Assembly: GCA_016758965.1 (NCBI GenBank)
Contig: JAEPRB010000298.1
Location: 1-44,670, forward strand
Source of the DNA: Circinella minor
Taxonomy: Eukaryota > Mucoromycota > Mucoromycetes > Mucorales > Lichtheimiaceae
DNA length: 44,670 nt
Direction of reading: 5' to 3'
Shown: positions 10,847 through 23,958 of the stretch, piece after piece
How positions within the stretch are numbered: the first letter of the stretch is position 1
Layout: every line of letters begins with the position of its first letter
The notes under the pieces: generated by a model
Databases searched by the model: none
What the model saw: the letters and a program-made list of their open reading frames with translations, nothing else
What the model was told of the DNA's origin: nothing
Position numbers and translations under genes: made by a program

Positions 10847-13800
10847 TTTTGATAGTGATAATAATAAAACTAATTATAAAAAGAAACAGTAAAAGTAAAA
10901 AATAAAAAGCTGTTATTGATGAACACACAAAAAAAAAATCAACTTACTTTTATATATTTCCTTTTTTTTTTTTATTTTCCAAACGATCGTTTCACAAACA
11001 ACCCAGTTTCCCCACACTTTTTTTTTTTTGTAAATTCAGTTCTTTCCCGATTCGGTATTGTTCTTATAACGGATAGCCAGGGGAAAAAAAATAAAAAGCT
11101 ACCATCCACTATGGGAATATAATTCCTAAAGTTGCTAGAAAAAAAGATACATAAATTCAAATACACACGACACCTTAAAACATAAAAAAATAACACTTTT
11201 ATAGACAAAATAAAAAAAAAATATTTGTCAAAATAAAAAAATGTATATATTTGCCACAGTAACAATAAAATACTTTTTAACACTTTTTTTTTTATTCTAC
11301 TCTTGTGTAATCCTATAACACCCTACTTCACTCTCAACCAAAGAGACAATATTTTTTTTTCAAGCTCCATTCCATATCTGGAGTCATCAATCCGAAAATC
11401 TTACACACAAAGCTTTTGTCTTTTCTCTAACTGATGAAATATGCCCAATATTCATCTCAGACCAAAAAAAAAAAATTGAAATGATAGGGAGACACTTTGT
11501 GTTGCCTAGGTGACGACTGCCTATGATTTCAGCTTTCTAAGCAAACTCCCACGTTTTACATATTCTTCTTTGATTATAATTCTTGTTTACTTTTTTTTAT
11601 TTTGTTTTGGTTTTTGACAAGTTTATCTCCATACTTTTTAGTTTCCCCAAGTTCTTTAATTTTTCTCAACAATTCTATAATTGGTATGTTCTTTCCCACA
11701 CTATATAAGTGTAAAACTTTCCGAGCACAACAAAATTCCCTTTTCTATCAGCACACGCAGCATATCATTATGAGTATGATCCCAATCAATTACATGTTTT
11801 ATTCTGATTCTCGATATATTATAAGGGATAAGAAGGAACCAAAGGACCTGAAAGTATATATATATGTTGCCGAAGTTCGGTATAGCATTGGCTCCGAAAC
11901 ATATCATGGTCACATACTATAATTAAATATATTTGCGGGCCGCGGCTTCAGCAAAGGCTTAAACTTACTATAGTTATCATTCAAAATGAGAGAATAACGA
12001 AAAGAGATTACTCCGTTATAATGATAGTGTATAATGAATGTTTCCCTAAATTTGTATTTTCTAGAATCAATTGAAATAGTACTATATTGAGCAACAGTTT
12101 TTACTAATACTTATTAACAGTTACAAAAGGCCTTAATACATAATAGATAAAATGCAATTTTAATTTAATGAAATACGTATTTTCTCGTTTGTAAGTTCAT
12201 TGGAGACTTTTTGAAGCTTCGCCCACCTCTCTTAACAGAGATAAAAGAAATATGGAAATTTTCTTTTTGTTCTTCTTAAGGATAACATATTCTTGTAATA
12301 ATCATTATCAAGAAGAGCTTCATTGCTAAACATTCGATAACTACCACATGTTCATTTTCTATAATAATTAAAGCGACAGTTTCTTCTACAAATTCTTCTT
12401 TTGTTTATATTATCTCTAATTGTAGTTCATGAGAATATTCTTCCTTTCGAACAAAGTTAAAAAAAAAATTGAAAGTTTGAGTTCCAATGATCGTCAACAT
12501 AATAAATATTTCGGTTGCGTCTTCTTGTCTTCCTTTTCGTTTGTTCCCAGGATACAATATTGATTACACTACATATCTCCGAATTAAGTATGTAATTTCA
12601 CATAGAGTTGCTAGATGTTTCTTTTTTTTTTTTTTTTTTTGAAACCAAAACCATTTATTTTTTTGCAAAAAAAAAAAAAGTTAATAATGTGATTTTCAAA
12701 TCGCCATTAAAACTTTTCGTAACTGAAAAGAAATCTTAATGATGATTAATGAAGTATCAAAGAGCGCCTATTGGATGCTTTTTTTTTCTTTACTTGAAGG
12801 CGCGGGGCAGACGGAAAAGAAACTGACGAATAGATAGAAAACATCGATTGGAGCTATTAATCAAATATGTAAAAAAAAATCAAAGCATATTATTATAATT
12901 GGATAATACATGAAGAATATATTTTTTACCATTATTTCTTTTTCTTTTTTGGTGTTAACTGAAAATTTTAATACATAAGAGAAGAAACCCATATTCTATT
13001 CCGAATAACCGTCAACTTCCTCAGCAGGAAAAAGAAAAAGCAAAGCCAAAACTCATTCATTTGGTGTTTACAGTTACATTTATTACTCTAAATAAACACA
13101 GTAGAATATCATTTTACGAATAGTTATTTGATAGTTTCTGATAGTGAAAAGAAAATTTACTAAACTACATTATATTCATAATCACTGTTTTGTACTAGTA
13201 AAAGTACAAGTAGTGGGCATATTTGATCTATAGTCTGCAATAATGATACTCTTGTAATTATTATTAACTATATCAGTACTGCTAAATCTCTCTTTTTCTC
13301 TCATCATTATTATCTCGCCTATTTTATTGATATGATATAGAGGAACGGTACTAGATGATAATAGTAAAATAATACAGCAAGCGTGTATAAACTTTGTCTC
13401 GTTCTTTAGTGTTATCTTGATAACACGAAGATTTTTTCGTTACGAACTTTTTCTCTCTAAAATTGTATATATGCTCATCCTTACAACTTTCGTAACACGT
13501 AAGCACCCAATTCTTCTTTATTTGCGCGCACTTTTAATGGACGATTATTGACTTTAGAAGAAAAATTTATTACAGGAAGTGTACCCGAGCCAGCCCCTTT
13601 GTGTTATATCATAAGTTACACCTCTGTCCACTCTTCTGTCTTCCAGTTACGAAATGTTCTCCTTCTTCTCCTTTTATTATAATAGTGAGGAAAAAAGTAC
13701 ATAGTTTTTCATACACTTGTCTAAATGAGAAGCAATCACAAAAACATCTCCATATGTTCTGTTCAAATAGTTCTATATTATAATTCAAATAAAATTGGTA

Positions 13801-14176
13801 ATACTGTGGGCTATGTTTTTTTTTAAAACAAAGTGTGACAATAGGTTCTCAATTTGTGTTATTTTATACCTTTTCGACGTAAATAATTATCATTCGATGA
13901 TACCGTTCTTTAATGCTGTAATGCACTTTTTGAGTAATATTGGTAGTAGTCTGAATGTTCAAGTTTGGATTATTATGTTGCAGGAAAAGGCTTTTTTTTG
14001 TGTATTTATGTATACACTTTCTATGTAGCCATGACATAAATGAGAGAAAAAACCAAATATCTAATATGAATTCAACTATTAGTTTCCGCTGCTTAACTAT
14101 GAATTTAGATTTTATTAGAAAAAGTGTTATTTATTTATTTTTTACCCGCAAAAACAATTAAAAAAAAACTACTCGA
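10847..14176. other. Gene-free spacer between two divergent genes
   Basis: About 3.3 kb between the minus-strand transporter and the plus-strand 772-aa gene. No exon chain was found. Frames at 10916-11283, 11602-11922 and 13601-14161 are AT-driven or T-run-driven. The part next to 10846 is the transporter promoter and the part before 14177 that of the next gene. A 19-T run lies at 12622-12640. Confidence 0.6.
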
Positions 14177-17100
14177 ATGGATTTCAAACTACCAGAAATA
14201 ATACTGCCTCATGTCATTGATGACGCTATTGAAGACAATAATGACATGAGTTTTAACGGTGAGAAATCCGCTACTGTAGAACCATTACATGTAATACCGT
14301 TAGGAAAAGCAGTACATACATTACTTCACGTCAAACAAGAAGCCTTTCAAAAAGCGATCGCGAAACCTGACGACCGAGATTGTAAATATAAATACACACA
14401 TATTCTTTATATACATTCTTCAAAAAGGGAGAGAACAACTAATGTTAATATAGTACTTATATATATTTATATATTCACATGTAACAATAGCACCGATCGT
14501 ACGCGCCTTATATTCAATCGATGACTATTTAAATTCCTTATGCTTCTCTGATGTTTACGATCCACTAAAAGATCACGTAATAGTCAAAACCACACAATTT
14601 TATTTTTTTCATATATAATTTTACTGAAAGACCTATTTTTCTTAAAAAAAAACATTTGTATTAGTAGTTTCTGAAGCCTAAAAGTAGTCAAGCTAAACCA
14701 GCCTTACGAGTAGCACGTTATCTATTGATTTATTCTCGACACAGGCTCAATTTTGTCACATTTTTGAAAACGCATGAACTGCAGTCTGATGATAAACGGC
14801 GGCATTTGGCTGCTGTGTTATTGTTGGAAGATGGGATAGATAACTCGGTGCTGGTCCCGTTCATACCAAATCTAGCTTATCTTGCACAACACTACGGGTA
14901 ATAACAACAATAATATAAACTAGCTATGATTAAGTGGAATAGGATAGACGTGCATTAAAAAAAAGGAACGACTAAATTTGGATGGGTGGGGTGTCTAAAT
15001 GATTATATATTATATATAATAGAGAGAAACCAACTTTAATAGCAAGTATTGCCTGTGATACAATACTTGCGTATTCAAGAAAAGCTTTACAACCAAGAGA
15101 ATCAATCGAAAATTGTAAAGAAAACAAGGTTCAAGTCATTGAAGAGGATGATAATAATTGGAATGAGATTAATGGAACGTGGATATGTATTAAAGAAATT
15201 CTTTTAATTATGAAAAAGGTAACTATTATAATTATAAATATTTCTGATCATTCTTTCTTTTTAATATGACTTTTTTTTATTATATTTCTCTTAAAAAAAT
15301 GGATAGTGGTATCCTTTTGATACTATTGCACTATCTGCATGGGACGAATTGGAAATATTTATAACCGCTGCACAAGACGCAATTTTGGATAGAGGTAATA
15401 AGAATAATTCTATCTGATTTCTTTTATTTATTTTTGGCATCGTCAATTGATAACAAAATCGTTTTCTTTTTCTTTATGATTTGCACGGACCAAAAGACAT
15501 CTACCAAAAAATCACGGTCGGGTGGGATATGTTAGCAACTATATTGACATCGAAAAACGTTGTATCAAAGAAACAATTATCAATCAAAAAGCAACTAGTT
15601 TGTTTACAAGAGGTAATGCTATAAAACCAATGACTTGATTATATTCATCCATTTCATTATCAATATTTATTTTTAATTTTGAATCTAGAATGAAGATCCA
15701 TTGATTCGGTATATAAATGTGATAACTGTTGCTATGTTGCAAAAATCATGGTGGATAAATAACAATGAAGGATTATTATCACCGGAAGAGAGAGATATCA
15801 AACAACGAATATATGACAAATTAACTGAAATGGTAAAAACATAATATATTTTTGTTGTTAATGAAAACTATGTTTTGTAAAAAGTCTGATATTTACGTAA
15901 AATTCTTATTATATTAGATGAAAGACCACTTACCGCATCCATTTAAAATATGTGGAAAGATTATTATTAGTCAAGTGATAATTAATGCACCACATCTTCT
16001 AAATACTGAAAATATATCAGATTCACTATCCCGACAAATTATTAAATTTGCTCTTGTAGATGATATTCCATTAAATAGACTTCCGTATTCAGTCATATTT
16101 TCAAATGGGACATTGAATGAATTACTGGATAATGTTGGTACATCAAATGAAAAGGCTGCTGATATGTTGAATGACATTATTGAAAAAGTGGAAAAGGATC
16201 AATCTATGGATATTTTTAATTTCAGGTAAAGAATGAAAGCACTATACATATATTGGGCAGAAATGAAAATAAAATTGCTTACTAACATTTTTCGACAGCT
16301 CTTCGTTAATAAATGGTCTTTTAAGCTATGTGGCTAATAATGATCTTGCATGTAAAATACTTATTCGAATAATGGATATTGCTGGTAAGTTTTTATACAA
16401 GAAATATTGAAAAGAGAAGAAAAAAATTAGAAGCTGAACAACTTGGGAGATTTACGTAGTTTAATACCTCGCTTAATGGAAATGGCTTATGATTCTGATC
16501 CAAGAACAAATCAAGTATGTAAGGCACTTATTGCAAAAGCATTATTGTCAAAACCATGGTTAAATGGGGACGGTGTCCTTGTATATATTGATATGATTAG
16601 GTAAAACAACTTATCATAAACACACAAAAATAGATTAACTAACTATTTTTAAATCATTTATGCTAAAATAATTCGTGTAACCTACTAAATCAAAAATGAA
16701 AATTATAATAGATCTTTAAAAAGTCTAAAGAAGTTGCCCATTACACTGCCTTATAGCAATAAAAAGCCAGTCGCATCACCTGCTGATATAACCACATTAG
16801 ATTCATCATTATCATCTGTTAAAGATACTTCATACGGTCTAACTATAAGTGGTGATGGTAATTTTTTTTCTTTAATATCCAAGAACAAAAGAGAAGGTAT
16901 ATAGAGTGACCTTTTACAATATATTGATATCTTTTAATTGGGATGATTATAGTGCTCCAAACTTATACTGCAGAACTTTTATCTGTTCTTCAATTATGGG
17001 TTATGAAGGTTAACATTCTTATTTTTAAAGATTAATGACGACAATTAGTTTGAGTAATAATATATTTTAACTTTTTTTTTCTGGCTAATGACTCTTCTTT

Positions 17101-17931
17101 GTTCTACCTTATTTAGGCGCCTAAAGAAGCAATCCATAATGGACTAAGTCAACTTGTTTATACCAGCTATTCAGCACCAAACGATGGAACTTTTATTGAT
17201 GCTTGGAAAAACATATCACATGGATTAGGTAGTGATGGTCATCCAGAAGCAATTTGGACTGTGATAAAACATTGCTCACGTATCATGAAGGGCCAATTGA
17301 AGTAAGTCATATTTATATCACCAATCCATTAACTATTTTATTCCGTCCCTTTATGGTATTTTAGCATTAACCGAACCTTTAATAATAATAATGATAGGTT
17401 AACAAATGAACTTCTGAATCAAGAAACAGAGAAAAGTGAACGTGAAGTCTATATGATCGTAGTGAAACGATTATCTCCGCTATTGATACTTCGGGTATAA
17501 ACAATAATAATATACAAGCTTTGGAGTAAAGCGAAAATGTGGGTTTGTTTTTGAGAGTGTTACTAACGTTGGATTATAAAAAATATAGACATTTTCACAA
17601 CAAACATATCAGAGCGTCAGTCTACCAAAATCGATTCAAAAACAAGTCAACTGGACTGGCTTAAATATTGATCCTGAAAAAGTAAAATGGGCAAGTGATA
17701 ACGATAATAAATCGAAACATTTGGCTTTGAGTAAAAATTTATTTGAAGAGCTTTTATTACGGTAAATGAACTACAAAAAAAAAAAAAGAAAATATCTATA
17801 TATTTCATATAGAACTCAACAAACTTTTGTAAAAATGGTTTTCTCGGGGATGTAGAACACAAGATCCAGCTGAATTCCAAGAAAATCAAGCATTAGCTAA
17901 GACATTATTGACGTATATTTACTGCTTGTAA
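14177..17931 (+). CDS. Uncharacterised 772-aa helical (ARM/HEAT-like) protein, 16 exons
   Basis: Exons by hand: 14177-14381, 14491-14576, 14668-14897, 15047-15218, 15307-15394, 15497-15612, 15689-15832, 15918-16225, 16299-16384, 16450-16600, 16712-16857, 16953-17008, 17117-17301, 17398-17494, 17589-17761, 17856-17931. All junctions are GT-AG and keep frame, giving 772 residues. The protein looks almost wholly alpha-helical and soluble, with Leu/Ile-rich segments of the kind seen in ARM/HEAT solenoids (for example ALRVARYLLIYSRHRLNFV, GLLSYVANNDLACKILIRIM and EREVYMIVVKRLSPLLILR). A Ser/Pro-rich break lies near residues 545-570. I see no catalytic motif, signal peptide or membrane segment. I do not recognise the family; a scaffold role is only an inference from the fold type. 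The ATG at 14177 is the first in frame; acceptors at exons 3, 4 and 10 were chosen because nearby alternatives give stops. Confidence 0.8.
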
Positions 17932-18953
17932 TTTGTATTTTTCAGAAGGAAGTTCGTATTATACGTAGAAGATCTTTTTTCTTAACATTAAAATAGTAAT
18001 ATCACATTAATAAATCGAAAGGTATGATTCTACCTAAAGCCCTCGTGAATTCGGAGACATTTCATTTGAAGGTATATATATATATATATATATAGCAGAA
18101 GAAAAGACCGAAAAAGTGGCGAGTGAAGGAATATTCATATTCTTATTGAGATAAGATGTTTGAGATATTATTTATTAAAACCATATTGACAACGACCCCA
18201 AAGTATATTAGCAAGAAAACTCGAAAGTGTAGTTTTTAGTCAAGGCAAGCTTAGCAGTGGTTCGCGCGCATTATAAACTCTATATTTATATATATGAAGA
18301 AAAATATAAATGAACTTTAGTTGATTTAAATATTAAACAATACTCACCCCCGGGATTTAAACATTGTGCTTAGACTTTAGAATTCTAATGGATGTTTATA
18401 TCATACAAAGTATGAATCTACTATTGTTGATGTAGCAGATGTTTTGGCGATAATAATATGAATAAATATTACGTAGTGGTGATATTATCTCATTTGATTG
18501 TATTTATTAGTAGCCCAAATTTATTTTTACTGTATATCACTATGCTTACTATATGATAATTGGTGCCTTTTTTTAAAAGCTTGTAGTAAAGAGTTACGAG
18601 GAAAAAAACAAAACTTTATCGGCCACATACTCTTAATAAAAATACATTATTTTTAAGAATAAACCAATGGTCCATAGAATAGTTTAAACCATGCATATTT
18701 TTTAAAAGCACTTATATTTATTGCCCCGACAACTAAATACATTGAATATAAAACCGAATTTCTGATGCATGCTAATGTATATTGCTTTATTAATTTATTT
18801 TAATTAAAATATTGTGGTAACTATATAATAAACAATGTATTTATGCATAATCATTTTAATATATAATAAAAAGGATCTTTATCATATGCATGTTTTCAAT
18901 TAGACAATGAAAGAGTTTAACTAAAGAGTGCAGCTATTTTTTATGCCACTAGT
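17932..18953. other. Convergent intergenic region
   Basis: Lies between the 3' ends of the plus-strand 772-aa gene and the minus-strand P450. No gene seen. It contains a TA microsatellite at about 18072-18092 and AT-rich sequence suited to the two terminators. Confidence 0.6.
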
Positions 18954-21510
18954 TTAGCGTTTTTCAACAAAAACTTTGAGACCATTCTTTATTGGATGTG
19001 TGAGTGACATAGTGTAAACAACCTCTTGGTTCGAAACAAGTGAAAATTTGTATCGTTTCAATAAAATGATAAGAGCTACCAATCCTTCCAATGTTGCGAG
19101 ATTTTGTCCAAGACCTATTGTCATATGCATATAATGTATCACATAATAAAATATCAGCTTACTAGTAACTCGTTATATACTATCAAGAAGAAAGAACCTA
19201 CATATGCGGGGGCCTCCATGGAAAGCTGGCCATTTAGATGGTGATTCACGACGAAGATGACCGTCTTGAATCCATCTTTCGGGATAAAATGATTCAGCAT
19301 CATTTCCCCATATTTTCTTGGATCTTCCCATTGCATATGAAGACCAGTTAATCTGTTGTTGTTGTTTTAATATTACAAATAAAAGACACATTTAATTTGA
19401 TTTCGACCACACATATATATATGTAGCAGAAAAGACCAAGCATTATTAATAAAAAAACGTGTACCTGATCACCTTTGTATACATGTGTTCCGTCGGGTAA
19501 GACATCATCTTCCAAGGCTTCTTTTGAACTATTAGGAACAACAGGCTCCAAACGTAAAACTTCATAAAATCTATATCATTTATATTATTGTATGTTTTTA
19601 ATATTAATAATATTAGTAGCTAAAATATTTTTTTTTAGTTCACTGAACCTTCACTCTCAACAATCTTATTTACACTTACACAGCATGGCTGTAAACCATT
19701 TTTTTAATCATTTCATAAAGTGCTGGAGGATCCTGTTCAATTTCATCCGAAATATACTTTTCAATTTCAGAAACCAACTTGGCTTCTACCCGGGGATGCA
19801 TAATTAAATAATAAATTGTCCAAGTCAATGTTTGAGCGGTGGTATCTCTTCCGGCAATAATGAAATTCAGGACAGCATCTCGTAATTCAGTATCACCAAG
19901 TTCCTTGCCTTCAGGATTCCGAGCAGCCATAAATTGCGAAAGCAAGTCTTTATATTTATGACCTTGGGCTAATTGTACTTTGCGCTCTTGAATTAGATTA
20001 TATGCAAAATCATCAATTACTTGTATATGTTCCTTGGCAGTCATTTCTCCTGGATGTAATATTGGAGAAAGTGCTTCACGAAGTCTTCCTATAGGACTCA
20101 CAAGTCTTTGAAAACAATTTGCTTGGCATGCATCAAAAGACGTCGCGAAAGGAACAGTGACATTATTATAAAGAGCGTTCAATTGCTTTCCAAATCCGAG
20201 ACTTTATATAACAGTCGTAATAGCAATAAAGAAAAAGAGATTAGCATTATTTATAATAAAAAAGTGTATGAAAACTTATAGAACAAGAAATATTGAATAA
20301 TAAAAGGTACTTACTATACAAAAGTTTCCAGTGTGAATTTATAAATCATACTTTGGAAATCAATTACTTCACCTCGCTCTATGGCTTTATCAATGATACG
20401 TTCAGACATGACATTTAACTCTTTTACAAAAACTCTACATATTTATAGTATCAATGATAGCAATTTTTTATTGTTAGTTCGTAGAGATAATATTAATATG
20501 TTGATTATATATTCATATATATATTATTAGTGTTTGATAAATTTTAGATAACATCATATGATAAATGAAATACATTACTCTAATAAAAACGGACATTTAT
20601 AAAACGTTAGTTGATGAGGCAAAATAAGAAAAAAAACCAGTTCCAGAATTATGAGTAAACTAACCAGTAAAAAAATTACGAAAGTTATTTGTGTTAAAAA
20701 TAACACTAGCAGTTTTTCGTTGGTAGTACCATTGCTTGCCTAATAATAAAAGATTTATATATAAGTATAATATAAAGTGCCAATAAGCATTAGTTTATAA
20801 ATTACTCTGCTACCAACGATTATTTTTATTTTTCACTCACCGTTTGCTGCAAAAATACCATGACCAAATAAATCATTTAACAGATCTCTAATGTGTGATG
20901 TAGTTATGTTATTGTTAGCAATCTCATACAAAAAATTAAGATGCACTCTTATTAACGTAAATACAAGCAACAATTTATCGTACGTTGACCGTTTGCTTTT
21001 TACATAATTTGAGAAGTTATCTATTTACAGTAAGTACAGAGACATGGTCAGCTTCTTAATTATAGTAATAAAAAAACAACAAGATTTTTCGCACCTTTTA
21101 AAACATGCTCTACGTTTCTCGGATCGATTGTCATAATTTTTGGTGGAAGACCTAATGATGAGGCATACCTACAGTATTAAGAAAAATAAAATAAGACGTA
21201 GTAGTAATAGTAAATTTAACATATAGAATGATATTTGAAGTGTAAACTATTATAGAAAACTGGTATTTATATACATTGTCATATTGTCAGTTTCATTCAT
21301 TTTCTCGATGAAAAAATCGAGAAAGCGCTCTTTTTTTGCAATTTGTTCAAACATAATGCCAAATAATGGTAATCCTGATGCACTATGGATATTATCACGG
21401 CGTTCAGTAAATATAGCTCGATCATTATATTTTAGTGTTAAAAGTCCAAGTATAGCTGCGCTCGTTATCGTTGCAACACCGGTAAGGCTATAAGTAAGAT
21501 TCTCAGACAT
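18954..21510 (-). CDS. Cytochrome P450 monooxygenase, 506 aa
   Basis: Exons (minus order): 21510-21275, 21168-21095, 21020-20990, 20887-20841, 20739-20665, 20432-20315, 20201-19680, 19570-19465, 19352-19202, 19114-18954. All are GT-AG and in frame. An N-terminal membrane anchor (about residues 5-27) points to the ER. Family marks follow in order: C-helix WYYQRKTAS, I-helix oxygen-binding AGRDTT (310-315), K-helix ExxR as E371-V-L-R374, PERW meander region, and heme loop FHGGPRICLG with Cys454 as the iron ligand. It would insert one oxygen atom into a lipophilic substrate using electrons from P450 reductase. The overall pattern recalls the CYP52/CYP509-like fatty-acid or xenobiotic hydroxylases of fungi, but the subfamily and substrate are inference. 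The 31-nt exon 3 is needed to supply the NFSNYVKS block. Confidence 0.93.
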
Positions 21511-23958
21511 GATACTTCTGTTGTAAAAAAAAAAAGTTACTGATAAATAGTGTTAAAAGAGGGATGGAAATCAAGAGAAAAAAAATTCAATTACATTTAA
21601 ATAAACTTGTTGTGGATGCATCCGCATATACACTATAATCTGATTTCTGTTGCTGCTGCTTTGCTATTATTTATACAAGGGTGAGAGAATAAAATCGTGA
21701 TTACTAAAGTGATCCCCTTGTGTTGGAATTGTTATCCCTTAAACATATATCTCTACATGGTAATCCGGTGATAGTTTCGCCGTGCATATCAGGAGTAGCT
21801 TTGATGGATTTACAAAAGAAAAATATAATGACTGTATGAGAAAATATCTAATTCTTTAGACATGTGTGCGAATTCTAGCATCATGTGAGGAAGCGCCTGC
21901 ATTAATAACCGCAGCTGGACCATACCATCATATTTACACTTTAATATTGCATCACACATTCACTAATGCATGATTCATAAAACTTTTACCCTTTTTGCTT
22001 ACTTATCCTTTCTCCTATAAGGAATCTGGATTATTCAAGAATTTTTAAAAAAAATCCACCGTGGCATAGTAAAAATACGGACTTTTTCTTTAGTCACTAT
22101 TATAATATTTTTTATAAGTTTGTCTTTATAATCTTTTGTTTTATATCCAAGTATATCTTTGCAAACTGTACCAACTGTATTCTATACATGTAAGACGTTT
22201 GATGCCACTACTACTATCGCTTTTACTGTTTCTAACACTACATTATTTGACAGATCGAGAGGTTTAAAATAATATATTTCATCTGCTTTTATTAATAGAT
22301 CTTATAAAGAGCAAACGTATTGTAGTTTATTTTTATTTTTACCTTTACAGTATTATGGCACATACAATAGTACATACCTCACTAGACCAAAAAAAAAAAA
22401 AAAAAAAAAAGAATCACAATGATCTGCCGGATCATGTTGCATCCATACTTATCTCTCATACTTTTCTTTTGGGTCATAATAATAGGAATATAGTCATAAT
22501 CATCTCTGAATTTTTATTAGATTAATGATAACGGGTAGATATAAAAGTAAGTGATATGGTACTCTTGTTAATTTGGTTAAAGGCAATTGACTTTTTTCTT
22601 TTCCTTGCAACTGCAGTTTTGCATAAAAAATGTAGCACAAAATCTAATACAGGCTGTCATGCACGATAGTGCTACAAGTAATTATCGATTTGTGATGCAC
22701 AATATATAATCATTGACATGCTTATCACTCATTTTGCATAATATTATAGAATAAGCTCAAAGTCAGGAAGTTTGATAATTACTAGTACTTCTGTAAAGTT
22801 AGCCATTGATAATTTCATTTGTTACTTTTTTTTTTGTATTACTGCGTTATCTTCATACATAATACAATGTAGCACAACCTTGAAACATAGAAATCCACGT
22901 TTTGTTTCTATTATCCCACGATATTAATATTATTATTAATGTTTTTTACCAAAAACAAACAGCAAAGAAAATGAATGTCCAAGAATAAAGTACTTTAAAT
23001 GGATTGATTATGACATTTTAGACAATAATATCACCATATAGAACGTTCCTTTGTATGTGTTTGCTTTGCATTTATATATCATACAGATGAATGTTAAAAA
23101 AAATTCATATAAAGACTTAAAAAAATATTCTTCTTGTTTTATATTAAACATAAAAACCAGTAAAAGATAGCCCATCCTACCATTATTATGGACATTGAAA
23201 TTAAATAAAATGGTTTACATTCTTGAACTGCACCATAGCATTATCATAAATATCTTGTCCCATCTAAAAATTATTAGAGATAATATGATTATGAAGTAAG
23301 AAAGCACACGGCAATTAACAATCATGGTTCCAACTGAAGTTTGTGATATTGTTGTATAGTTAATAAAAAAAAGATTACAAAAAAGAAGGGTAAGTTAATA
23401 GTAATTTATTATTGAATTTATAAACAATAAAATAAGTAAAAAAAAGTCTTGCTATATATTTTAATACTTAATGGACCATGTTTGAATCCTATTCTCAGCA
23501 AGCTCAAAAAAGCTTTTCTCATAATACAAGACAAAATAATAAAGTAATTGTAAATAAAATGCAAGGGGAGGCGAAGGCACGGTCTGTTTTTTCATCTTCC
23601 TGGACTATGCGTTATGACGCTTTGTATTGACAGATCAGCAACATATTTGCGTGTACCATTAAATCAATTTATTTATTGTTGTGGGCTCTATATGTAATGG
23701 TATACCAGCTTATTTTGTTTTTTCAATCATTCATTTGCTGTAAACAAAACGATAGTTTAAATTATATTTTTGTATAATAATGATAATACTAAAATTAGAG
23801 GGGTTCATTGAAAAGGTTATTGGACGGTCCAAAATCCCTTAAAGGAGAACTATTATAAATAGTTGAAAAAAGCATAACATATAATTCAGCACTATTATAG
23901 ATTTAAAGCGTTTTTCTATATCACAAAGAAAAATAGATGATGTAATTCTTCATTTTAC
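21511..23958. other. Intergenic region between P450 and aldo-keto reductase
   Basis: About 2.4 kb with no supported gene. The part next to 21510 is the P450 promoter side and the part next to 23958 the 3' flank of the reductase. It includes a 22-A run at 22389-22410. Confidence 0.6.
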
